From assembly GCA_027009095.1 (NCBI GenBank), contig JALVDG010000158.1, forward strand, positions 1 to 12,284: a DNA stretch of 12,284 nucleotides. Direction: 5' to 3'. Shown piece after piece: positions 6,210-12,284 of this stretch (the first letter of the stretch is position 1; the number at the start of each line of letters is the position of its first letter). Below the pieces are notes generated by a model. It did no database searches. It was not told the DNA's origin and saw only the letters and a list, made by a program, of their open reading frames with translations. This DNA is from Thiotrichaceae bacterium. Lineage in GTDB: Bacteria; Pseudomonadota; Gammaproteobacteria; Thiotrichales; Thiotrichaceae. The position numbers were made by a program, and so were the translations under genes.

Positions 6210-6385
6210 GCTCCTGAGGGGGGGAACCAGAAAGTGGTCATCCGCGTTGTTACACTTTTTGGTGAAGAGAACCAAGCATTCTCTGTAAAGCCCACACTTA
6301 GTAGCTAACCGCTTCTTGACTCGCTGTACCCACCCCAACCCAAGTTGTTGGAGTACCAGAGGTTTGTTTTTTATAAAACCTCCTT
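6210..6385. other. GC-richer, hairpin-rich non-coding segment upstream of the PQQ/heme gene
   Basis: This part of the dsbB/PQQ-gene gap stands out for runs of G and C among AT-rich neighbours. On the plus strand ACCAGAAAGTG (6226-6236) pairs with CACTTTTTGGT (6253-6263) in an 11-bp stem with one G-U. AGAGAA (6266-6271) pairs with TTCTCT (6279-6284), and GAGGTTT (6359-6365) pairs with AAACCTC (6376-6382). No frame is open for more than about 35 codons, and no tRNA, riboswitch or known small RNA is recognised. It may be an unknown RNA, a leader, or the remnant of a decayed element. Confidence 0.35.
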
Positions 6386-6453
6386 ATCCAAGGTTCAAAA
6401 ATGGATGTAGGTCTTGAGATTACATTATTTTCGGAAGATTATAGATAATTATT

Positions 6454-8064
6454 ATGAGACTTCGTACTAATAGTTTTAGTTTGCTTTTTTATTTGATTAT
6501 ATTTTGGTCACAATCTGTTAATGCGGAAAAATATATTACCGATAATATTAGTTGTGATGGCTATAAGCGGGTACTAGTCGGTACAACAGAAGGTACTTGC
6601 TTGGGCTTGGTTGTGCAGGCATCAAGTGCGTTTAAATTGATTAAACCGCGTAAGATTATTCAGGTTGCTCATAAAAAGCAGTTTCTAATTGTCGATATGG
6701 GGGGATGGAATCCACACAAAGGTATTTTATGGCTTTTAGATGTGAGTGGAAGAAAGCCCAAATTAACACCTTTATTAAAAAAATTGAATTTGCCTCATGG
6801 TTTGGCAAAAGACAATAAAGGGCGTTTTTACGTGGGCGAAAAGCATCAAATATTTCGTTTTTCACTCCAACATGGAAAGATAAAAAATAAACAGGTAGTT
6901 ATTAGTGGTTTACCAGATTGGAAAGGTCATCGTCACCCATTAAGTCACTTTATATTCGATAATCATTACAATTTGATTGTTAATACCGCCGCACCGAGCG
7001 ATCAATGCAAAAAAAATGTACGGGCAGATAAAAGTTGTGGTGAAATATATCAACATGAGTCTGTTAACGGCAGTCTGAGAAAATACATCTATGACCAAAA
7101 AAAGGATACTTTCTCAAAAAAATATGAAGTGATTGCAACGGGATTGAGGAATTCAATGGCTTTAGCCCAGCATAGCTCTGGAACGCTTTTACAAGCTGAA
7201 AATAGTATGGACTTTGGAGGGCTACATACTCCTTTTGAAGAGCTGAATGTGATTAAAAAAGGTAAATTTTATGGCTGGCCTTATTGTTATGATAAAAAGT
7301 CAGTAAATCCTTTTTGGAAAGTAGCAGCTAAAAAATATTGTTTAAAATCTAGTGCTTATCAAGAGCCTTGGGTTGTTGTTGCACCGCATGCAGCACCTTT
7401 GGATATGTTGTATTACCAAGGCAATAAATTCCCAGAGTTAAAAGGTAAGCTGGTGATGAGTTGGCACGGCTATCGTCGTACAGGTCATCGTGTTGTATTT
7501 TATGATGTTGATGCTTTAGGTAAACCTAAGCGAGTTAGCAGGGCGGTTTATAGTCTTGATCCTGTAGGGCGTAATACAATATTTAAAAAATACGCCTTTC
7601 CTTCGTCACAAAATGTAGCTCAAGCACATGAAATTGTCAGCTCATGGAATGCGGTGAATGGTGTACGTCCACGAGGTCGCCCTGTTGGCATGACGGTTGC
7701 AGATGATGGCGCTATTTGGATTTTAGATGATGTAAATAAAGCCGTATTAAGACTATCCAAAGGTCTAGCATTCGGAAAAATGCCAAATACTACTAATATC
7801 AAGGCAAGTGGTATTTATGTGGCAAATAAAAAAGCAGCTAATTTATTTCAATCACGCTGTTCTTCTTGCCATACCAATATTGTGAATCAATCTAAGGTTT
7901 ATTTACCTGCATCATGGCTACAATATCAGGATGGAAAAAATTTATTAAGCATACGGTTATTTGGTTCAGTATTACCTAAAATGCCACCTGACAAGGCACT
8001 AAATAAAGCAGAGCGTACTATTTTTAGTGACTGGATTGATCAATACAAGGCATCAAAAAGGTAA
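6454..8064 (+). CDS. Exported PQQ-dependent sugar/sorbosone dehydrogenase-like beta-propeller with C-terminal cytochrome c motif
   Basis: This is a predicted periplasmic quinoprotein-cytochrome of 536 residues. Residues 1-24 form a signal peptide with a probable cleavage after VNA. The propeller shows repeats typical of the soluble glucose/sorbosone dehydrogenase fold: NLPHGLAKD, GLRNSMALAQ, FEELNVIKKGKFYGWPYCYD, APHAAPLDMLYYQGNKFPELKGKLVMSWHG and GRPVGMTVADDGAIWILDD. A single heme-c site follows, CSSCH at residues 469-473, with Met510 in KMPPD as likely sixth ligand. It would pass electrons from substrate oxidation through heme to the respiratory chain; substrate and PQQ use are inferred, not shown. 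No PQQ synthesis gene is nearby. No clear Shine-Dalgarno precedes ATG 6454. The stop codon TAA comes from the terminal GTAA of the MITE-like element at 8061. Confidence 0.85.
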   Translation: MRLRTNSFSLLFYLIIFWSQSVNAEKYITDNISCDGYKRVLVGTTEGTCLGLVVQASSAFKLIKPRKIIQVAHKKQFLIVDMGGWNPHKGILWLLDVSGRKPKLTPLLKKLNLPHGLAKDNKGRFYVGEKHQIFRFSLQHGKIKNKQVVISGLPDWKGHRHPLSHFIFDNHYNLIVNTAAPSDQCKKNVRADKSCGEIYQHESVNGSLRKYIYDQKKDTFSKKYEVIATGLRNSMALAQHSSGTLLQAENSMDFGGLHTPFEELNVIKKGKFYGWPYCYDKKSVNPFWKVAAKKYCLKSSAYQEPWVVVAPHAAPLDMLYYQGNKFPELKGKLVMSWHGYRRTGHRVVFYDVDALGKPKRVSRAVYSLDPVGRNTIFKKYAFPSSQNVAQAHEIVSSWNAVNGVRPRGRPVGMTVADDGAIWILDDVNKAVLRLSKGLAFGKMPNTTNIKASGIYVANKKAANLFQSRCSSCHTNIVNQSKVYLPASWLQYQDGKNLLSIRLFGSVLPKMPPDKALNKAERTIFSDWIDQYKASKR

Positions 8065-8209
8065 CTACTCAGCATAATCGGTAGGGCAATCGCACTTAAA
8101 TTTAGTTGACTTTAATGAACATTGTAAAATCAGCAAGTTACAAGGTTCACAATTTTGAGAATAAATATAATTCACGAATTTTAAAATTATGTGAATTGTA
8201 AGTAGTTAT
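8061..8209 (+). mobile_element. MITE-like element, copy 2 (about 149 bp), between convergent genes
   Basis: The left end GTAACTACTCAGCATAATC differs by one base from the corresponding end of copy 1 (GTAACTACTCAGTATAATC on the reverse strand). The right end GTAAGTAGTTA matches the inverted left end of copy 3. Flanks are TCAAAAAG (8053-8060) and, overlapping the right edge, TCAAAAAAG (8209-8217), an 8-bp duplication with one extra A. The interior is unlike copies 1 and 3 and contains a near-palindrome around TTCAC, AATTTTAAAATT and GTGAA (8171-8197). There is no coding capacity. The boundary at the right end is uncertain by one or two bases. Confidence 0.65.
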
Positions 8210-8223
8210 CAAAAAAGAAATAA

Positions 8224-9408
8224 TTAAACTGTCATCAATACTTTACTGAGCTTTTCTAATAACTCCTCAACCATTTGCTTATTATGATTTGCTGACAAGG
8301 TAATACGCAATCTTGCGGTATTTTTAGCAACTGTTGGTGGACGAATGGCAGAAACTAAAAGTCCTTTGTTTAATAATTGCTGGCTTATCGCAACTGTTTT
8401 TTTACTACTACCCACTAGAATTGGTTGAATGGCAGTATCTGATGGCATTAGTTCTATGCCAAGCTGTTTAGCACCTTGCTTAAATTGTGTGATTAAAACT
8501 GCTAGTTTTTCTCTACGCCATGATTCTTTTTTTATAATCTCTAGGCTAGTGAGTGTTGCAGAGGCAATGGCAGGGGGCATAGCGGTTGTAAAAATATGAC
8601 TTCGTGCAGTTTGAATTAAATACTCAATAAGCTCTTCTGAACCTGCAATAAATGCTCCCGATGTACCAACAGCCTTGCCGAGTGTTGCCATCATAATGGG
8701 AACATCGGCTTGTCTTAAGTTTTCTTGCTGTAATAATCCGCCACCTGTTTTTCCTAATGTTCCGAAGCCATGTGCATCATCAATCATTAGCCATGTTTGA
8801 TATTTTTTGGCTAGCGAGGCGAGTTGTGCCACATTTGCGACATCACCATCCATGCTAAAGACGCCATCGCTAACAATAATTTCGTTGCTATTTGTCAGAT
8901 TTTTTTTATGTTGTGCGGTGATTTGTCTCTCTAAAGAGTGAATATCATTATGCTGATAGCGTTTGGTGCTTGCTTTTGATAGCAGTGCGCCATCAACCAA
9001 AGAGGCATGGTTTAAACGATCGGCATAAATAGTATCGCCCCGTTCAGTTAATGAGTCTAATACCCCAATATTTGCCATATAGCCTGTTGAAAATAACAAG
9101 GCTCGATCTCGACCTGTAAAGTCTGCTAGTGCCTCTTCTAGTGCTTGATGGGCTTTGGAGTGACCACTAATAAGATGAGCAGAACCACTGCCTACACCAA
9201 ATTTATCAGCCGCCTTTTTAAAGGAGGATATAATATCGGGGTGGTTTGCTAAACCAAGGTAATCATTGCTACAAAAATTTAAAACAGATTGCCCGTCGAT
9301 TTGCATGCATGCTTGCTGAGGTGTTTCTGTTATACGGTGAGAGCGGTAGCGTTGTTGTTGTTTCTTTTTTGCTAACCAGTTTTTGATGGTGTTAGGATTA
9401 TTTTTCAT
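8224..9408 (-). CDS. bioF: 8-amino-7-oxononanoate synthase (BioF)
   Basis: BioF is the PLP enzyme that condenses pimeloyl-thioester with L-alanine to give 8-amino-7-oxononanoate, an early step of biotin synthesis. The product has 394 residues from the start used here, close to E. coli BioF at 384. Landmarks are NFCSNDYLGLANHP, GSGSAHLISGHSKAHQALEEALA, FSTGYMANIGVL and DRLNHASLVDGA with His134. The PLP-binding DDAHGFGTLG has Asp210 and His213, and the Schiff-base Lys245 lies in TLGKAVGTSG. ATG 9408 gives the usual N-terminus but has no clear Shine-Dalgarno. An in-frame ATG at 9444 has an AAAAGG nine bases upstream, but it lies inside the terminator-like hairpin at 9436-9459. Other bio genes are absent from the window, so biotin genes are scattered in this genome or bioF is displaced. 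Confidence 0.93.
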   Translation of the reverse strand: MKNNPNTIKNWLAKKKQQQRYRSHRITETPQQACMQIDGQSVLNFCSNDYLGLANHPDIISSFKKAADKFGVGSGSAHLISGHSKAHQALEEALADFTGRDRALLFSTGYMANIGVLDSLTERGDTIYADRLNHASLVDGALLSKASTKRYQHNDIHSLERQITAQHKKNLTNSNEIIVSDGVFSMDGDVANVAQLASLAKKYQTWLMIDDAHGFGTLGKTGGGLLQQENLRQADVPIMMATLGKAVGTSGAFIAGSEELIEYLIQTARSHIFTTAMPPAIASATLTSLEIIKKESWRREKLAVLITQFKQGAKQLGIELMPSDTAIQPILVGSSKKTVAISQQLLNKGLLVSAIRPPTVAKNTARLRITLSANHNKQMVEELLEKLSKVLMTV

Positions 9409-9435
9409 TAGGATATGCCGTTTGTTAGGCAATAA

Positions 9436-9459
9436 AAAAGGCATCCGAAGATGCCTTTT
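9436..9459 (-). terminator. Terminator-like hairpin between tusA and bioF
   Basis: On the minus strand AAAAGGCATC and GATGCCTTTT form a 10-bp stem closed by a C(TTCG)G tetraloop and continued by a T-run. It starts about 25 bases after the tusA stop and fits a tusA terminator. Because bioF begins only about 28 bases further on, the hairpin may also limit how much tusA transcript enters bioF. Confidence 0.85.
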
Positions 9460-9483
9460 AACAAAGATTAAACGCTATTTGTT

Positions 9484-9714
9484 TTAGCCTTTTTTGATTA
9501 AGAAGACGAACTTCCCATCTGCTTCGCTACTTTCTAGCAATTCGTTACCAGTTTGTGTGCAAAAAGCTTCAAAATCTTTTACAGAACCTGGGTCAGTTGC
9601 AATAATCTTTAGCACTTGACCTGATTCTAATTTATTGATCGCTTTTTTCGCACGCAAAATTGGAAGAGGACAGTTCAAACCACTTGCATCTAATTCATCA
9701 TTGAAATCGCTCAT
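9484..9714 (-). CDS. tusA: Sulfur carrier protein TusA
   Basis: TusA accepts persulfide sulfur from the cysteine desulfurase IscS and relays it, for example to the TusBCD-TusE-MnmA route of tRNA 2-thiouridine synthesis; in sulfur-oxidising bacteria relatives also act in dissimilatory sulfur transfer. The product has 76 residues, as against 81 in E. coli. The opening LDASGLNCPLPILRAKKAI carries the sulfur-accepting Cys15 in the CPxP motif, and TDPGSVKDFEAFC is the second conserved block. ATG 9714 is preceded by GGAG eight bases upstream; a longer frame reaching 9795 would add 27 residues without family support. No other sulfur-relay gene (tusBCD, dsrE, rhodanese) is adjacent, so the housekeeping tRNA role is the simplest reading. 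Confidence 0.9.
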   Translation of the reverse strand: MSDFNDELDASGLNCPLPILRAKKAINKLESGQVLKIIATDPGSVKDFEAFCTQTGNELLESSEADGKFVFLIKKG

Positions 9715-9751
9715 TGATATATCTCCATGTATATTAGTTAAACCTGATATT

Positions 9752-9779
9752 CTTATATCTAAACAGACTTTATCATCAA
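9752..9779 (-). promoter_or_regulatory. tusA: Candidate tusA promoter
   Basis: On the minus strand TTGATG (plus coordinates 9774-9779) and TATAAG (9752-9757) are separated by 16 bases. Initiation near 9745 would leave a leader of about 30 bases that includes the GGAG of tusA. For the divergent dapF, only a weak TTGATC (about 9836) with an A-rich -10 region can be proposed. Confidence 0.45.
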
Positions 9780-9884
9780 AAAGGACAGTTCGCACTATTT
9801 TTATGGTGCAAAATCACACAAATTAATTAAAATCATTGATCTAACAGGCTTAATGGACATAAAAAACTTTAATTCGAGGTTATT

Positions 9885-10715
9885 TTGCAGATTTATTTCA
9901 CTAAAATGCATGGCTTAGGTAATGATTTTGTTGTCATTGACGCAATCAATCAAGATATAAACCTAAATTCTGAACAAATACGCTTTATTGCTAATCGTCA
10001 TTTTGGCGTGGGTTGTGATCAAATATTATTGGTTGAAACAGCCGATGAAGAAGGTATAGACTTCCGCTATCGAATTTATAATGCTGATGGTAGTGAAGTG
10101 GAGCAGTGCGGAAATGGAGCGCGTTGTTTTGCAACTTTTGTTCGTGAACAAGGGTTAACGGATAAAAAAACCATATCCGTTATCACCATGAGCGGTAAAA
10201 TAGTCTTGCAGGTAGAGGATGATGGACAGGTGACGGTAAATATGGGAGTGCCTGTTTTATCGCCAGAAAAGATTCCTTTTATTGCAGAACAGCAGAAAAA
10301 TCAATATGCTATAGATATTTCTGATCAAACTATTACCCTAGGGGCTGTTTCGATGGGAAACCCACATGGAGTTATCATTGTTAATGACATAAAGACAGCC
10401 CCAATAGAAACATTAGGTCCTTTAATACAGCAACACGAAGTATTCCCCAATCAAGCTAATATTGGTTTTATGCAAATTTTAGATAGGCAACACATCAAAT
10501 TGCGTGTTTATGAGCGAGGTGCTGGTGAAACATTAGCGTGTGGAACAGGGGCTTGTGCGGCAGTGGTTGTAGGTAATTTGCAAGGATATCTTGATCAATC
10601 AGTGAACGTCTCTTTACTTGGTGGAGAGTTATCTATTTATTGGGCTGGAGGAGAGTCCCCTGTTATGATGACAGGTCCTACAGCAACGTTATTTACAGGA
10701 AGCATGAGCCTATGA
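9885..10715 (+). CDS. dapF: Diaminopimelate epimerase
   Basis: DapF interconverts LL- and meso-diaminopimelate, supplying lysine and the peptidoglycan cross-linking residue (the same diaminopimelate that is in the Mpl substrate). The product has 276 residues, the usual size. FTKMHGLGNDFVVID opens the N-terminal half. The catalytic cysteines are Cys75 (NADGSEVEQCGNGARC) and Cys219 (ERGAGETLACGTGACA), one in each pseudo-symmetric half, and SMGNPHGVI lies between them. The start is TTG 9885, with GAGG five bases upstream; the first ATG, at 9906, would cut the conserved FTK segment. The stop overlaps the next start as ATGA, indicating translational coupling in a dapF-DUF484 operon. Confidence 0.96.
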   Translation: MQIYFTKMHGLGNDFVVIDAINQDINLNSEQIRFIANRHFGVGCDQILLVETADEEGIDFRYRIYNADGSEVEQCGNGARCFATFVREQGLTDKKTISVITMSGKIVLQVEDDGQVTVNMGVPVLSPEKIPFIAEQQKNQYAIDISDQTITLGAVSMGNPHGVIIVNDIKTAPIETLGPLIQQHEVFPNQANIGFMQILDRQHIKLRVYERGAGETLACGTGACAAVVVGNLQGYLDQSVNVSLLGGELSIYWAGGESPVMMTGPTATLFTGSMSL

Positions 10716-11413
10716 GTTCACAGTTAAAAAAACAGGTTGAAAGCACAGTTAGCGAAGAAGAGATTGTTGACTATTTATATCAAAATCCTGATTTTTTTCA
10801 GCGCCATACGGAGCTACTCGAAGTTCAACATATTCCTCATCAAAATATAGGGGGAACAACCTCGCTAATAGAGCGCCAAGTAGCGGTTTTGCGCGAAAAA
10901 AATAATCATTTAAATGAGCAATTAAATGGATTGTTGCGTGCAGCGCGTAGTAATGAGCAAATAATAGTGCGTTTGCAACACCTAACACTTGAGTTACTTC
11001 GTGCAGAAAATCTTGATGAAATGATTGGTATTTGTCAGGATGTTCTGCGTAGTGATTTTAATGCGGACTTTGTTGCTATTCGTTTAATCAAAAAGAATAT
11101 AAAAAAGAAAAATGAGTCAAATATTCACTTTATTAATTCTGGTGATGAAACATTAAAACAATTCGATAGTTTATTTACTAATAGAAATCCTATATGTGGA
11201 AAATTATCATCTCAAAAACAAAAGTTCTTATTTGCAGGTCATGTTGATGAGGTGAAATCAGTTGCCCTATTGCCATTACAAGGTTCGAGCAATTACGGTA
11301 TTCTAGCACTAGGTAGTACCGATGATACACGTTTTCATCCAGGTATGGGTACGGTGTTTATTGCTCATCTGGCAGAGCTTATCTCTGCGGCTATCGCACG
11401 TTATGTGAAGTAA
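10712..11413 (+). CDS. DUF484 family protein (GAF-like)
   Basis: The 233-residue cytoplasmic protein has the DUF484 layout. The N-terminal VSEEEIVDYLYQNPDFFQRHTELLEVQHIPH is followed by SLIERQVAVLREKNNHLNEQLNGLL, which looks like a coiled coil at about residues 50-90. A GAF-like domain follows, ending in VALLPLQGSSNYGILALGSTDDTRFHPGMGTVFIAHLAELISAAI. Family members sit between dapF and xerC in many Gammaproteobacteria, but I know of no established molecular function. ATG 10712 overlaps the dapF stop; longer upstream frames only read dapF out of frame. A lysine- and asparagine-rich insert (IKKNIKKKNESN, near residues 128-139) is less conserved-looking. The following xerC is separated by a MITE-like element. 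Confidence 0.88.
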   Translation: MSSQLKKQVESTVSEEEIVDYLYQNPDFFQRHTELLEVQHIPHQNIGGTTSLIERQVAVLREKNNHLNEQLNGLLRAARSNEQIIVRLQHLTLELLRAENLDEMIGICQDVLRSDFNADFVAIRLIKKNIKKKNESNIHFINSGDETLKQFDSLFTNRNPICGKLSSQKQKFLFAGHVDEVKSVALLPLQGSSNYGILALGSTDDTRFHPGMGTVFIAHLAELISAAIARYVK

Positions 11414-11437
11414 CTTAGTTTCAGTTCTAAATTTGTT

Positions 11438-11580
11438 GTAACTACTTACGTATAATCAGTAACTGCTTATATTGTGCTCTATTTTGTTCGAGTTCAAGGC
11501 AAAAGGGCGGAGTTTATCAGTATAAATGAGCACTTTTAATGCAGAAATCGAGCAAAATAGAGTTCAAGCTGAGTAGTTAC
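11438..11580 (+). mobile_element. MITE-like element, copy 3 (143 bp), between DUF484 and xerC
   Basis: The ends are GTAACTACTTACG and, inverted, GTAACTACTCAGC, with nine terminal bases in common. The flanks AATTTGTT (11430-11437) and AATTCGTT (11581-11588) match at 7 of 8, an 8-bp target duplication. Inside, CTCTATTTTGTTCGA (11477-11491) and TCGAGCAAAATAGAG (11548-11562) form a 15-base inverted repeat with one mismatch. GAGTTCAAG occurs twice as a direct repeat (11490-11498 and 11560-11568). There is no open frame of coding length. Removing it and one duplication would bring DUF484 and xerC to about 53 bases apart. Confidence 0.8.
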
Positions 11581-11617
11581 AATTCGTTTGCCTTAAAATC
11601 AAATAAGCGAGGCTCTT

Positions 11618-12284
11618 TTGCAAAAAGATAATCAAAAAAAAACGAATCTAATGCTTTTTTATGATTATTTGCATTACGAAAAACAGTATTCATCACATAC
11701 TTTAAGTGCCTACCAGCGTGATCTAAAACAATTTACAACATGGCTAGTATCACAAAAAAATAAAGCTGATAGCTCTTGTCTGCTTACCGATGCTGATGAT
11801 TTAAGTATTCGCTCATGGATAGCAGGATTACACCGTCAGGGAATTAGTGGTAAAACAATTCAGCGAAAACTTTCAACACTGCGTAGTTTTTATCAATTTT
11901 TACTGCGCGAAAAACGCATTAGTAAAAACCCTGCAATTGATATTCGTGCGCCAAAATCTCCTCGCAATTTACCGTCCACATTAGATGTGGATAGTATTAA
12001 CGGTTTGTTAGATATGCCAAAGGATAGTGTTTTGGCGATTCGAGACTGTGCTATTTTAGAATTATTTTATTCATCGGGTTTACGCTTATCTGAGTTGGTC
12101 TCTTTAGATGTAGATCACTTGAACTTAGAGGAAAGTATCTTGCGAGTTATGGGTAAAGCAAATAAAGAGCGTCTTTTGCCCATTGGTAAAAAAGCCAATG
12201 AAGCCTTGGTTAACTGGTTAAAACATCGTAAGGCAAATGCAGGAGAAGAGGCACTCTTTACCAGTAATAGAGGAACACGTCTAT
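11618..12284 (+). CDS. xerC: Tyrosine recombinase XerC, N-terminal part, 3' truncated by window edge
   Basis: XerC acts with XerD at dif sites to resolve chromosome dimers at cell division. About 222 codons are visible, of roughly 300 expected. The N-terminal SAM-like core-binding domain includes SSHTLSAYQRDLKQFTTWL, IQRKLSTLRSFYQFLLREK and KNPAIDIRAPKSPRNLPSTLDVD. The catalytic domain begins with RDCAILELFYSSGLRLSELVSLDVDHL, which carries the first catalytic arginine at about residue 156, then VMGKANKERLLPIG with the catalytic lysine region. The remaining HxxR, His/Trp and nucleophilic Tyr motifs lie beyond the window. I chose TTG 11618 because GAGG sits five bases upstream; ATG 11651, 11 codons later, has no Shine-Dalgarno but gives a length nearer to E. 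coli. The dapF-DUF484-xerC order favours XerC over XerD. Confidence 0.93.
   Translation, partial: MQKDNQKKTNLMLFYDYLHYEKQYSSHTLSAYQRDLKQFTTWLVSQKNKADSSCLLTDADDLSIRSWIAGLHRQGISGKTIQRKLSTLRSFYQFLLREKRISKNPAIDIRAPKSPRNLPSTLDVDSINGLLDMPKDSVLAIRDCAILELFYSSGLRLSELVSLDVDHLNLEESILRVMGKANKERLLPIGKKANEALVNWLKHRKANAGEEALFTSNRGTRL

Noticed and set aside
6214..6338. Minus-strand reading VTTRMTTFWFPPSG and nearby residues as a possible coding relic
   Set aside because: The open stretch is only about 33 codons, is preceded by a stop and matches no family I can name with confidence.
7620..7802. Minus-strand open frame inside the PQQ/heme gene
   Set aside because: It is the shadow of a conserved propeller repeat (GRPVGMTVADDG) on the opposite strand; a similar case is 6656-6865.
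9635..9826. Plus-strand open frame overlapping tusA
   Set aside because: It is antisense to the conserved CPxP region of tusA and has no supporting signals.
10749..10988. Minus-strand open frame inside DUF484
   Set aside because: It is antisense to the conserved N-terminal and coiled-coil region, without a ribosome site or homology.

Overview
The window is a chromosomal stretch of an AT-rich gammaproteobacterium, judged by eye on base use and gene content. The pairs mpl-ubiX, accA-tilS and dapF-DUF484-xerC are orders known from Gammaproteobacteria. The products (Mpl, UbiX, TilS, CGFS glutaredoxin, DsbB, TusA, DUF484, XerC) resemble their proteobacterial counterparts motif by motif. I cannot name a genus. 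There are no rRNA or tRNA genes, no CRISPR array, no complete insertion sequence and no phage genes.

Layout. 1-1238 (+): 3' part of mpl (wall recycling), then ubiX (flavin prenyltransferase), coupled by a TGATG junction. 1239-1778 (+): a promoter candidate, a 19-bp palindrome and a thioredoxin-family gene. 1779-2141: a 363-bp gap holding a repeat, a 72-bp MITE-like element and a hairpin-rich accA leader. 2142-4940 (+): accA (fatty acid synthesis), tilS (tRNA-Ile lysidine synthetase) and a YqhA/UPF0114 membrane protein, ending at a bidirectional terminator. 5042-6158 (-): grxD and dsbB. 6159-6453: a non-coding, GC-richer, hairpin-rich segment. 6454-8064 (+): an exported PQQ-sugar-dehydrogenase-like propeller with a C-terminal cytochrome c motif. 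8061-8209: a second MITE-like element between convergent genes. 8224-9714 (-): bioF and tusA, separated by a terminator-like hairpin. 9885-12284 (+): dapF, DUF484, a third MITE-like element and xerC, which runs off the window.

Most genes are housekeeping. Three of them (thioredoxin-like, CGFS glutaredoxin, DsbB) deal with thiol-disulfide or iron-sulfur chemistry, and the PQQ/heme protein is periplasmic. The novelty lies between the genes. A family of short non-autonomous elements with GTAA-type ends and near-perfect 8-bp flanking duplications (IS66-like signature) occurs three times. One copy is an exact internal-deletion derivative of another, and one copy supplies the stop codon of the gene it borders. 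A different repeat lies just after the stop codons of the thioredoxin-like gene and dsbB, in the same polarity relative to each. No complete undescribed system is visible; the elements and several leader hairpins are the best leads.
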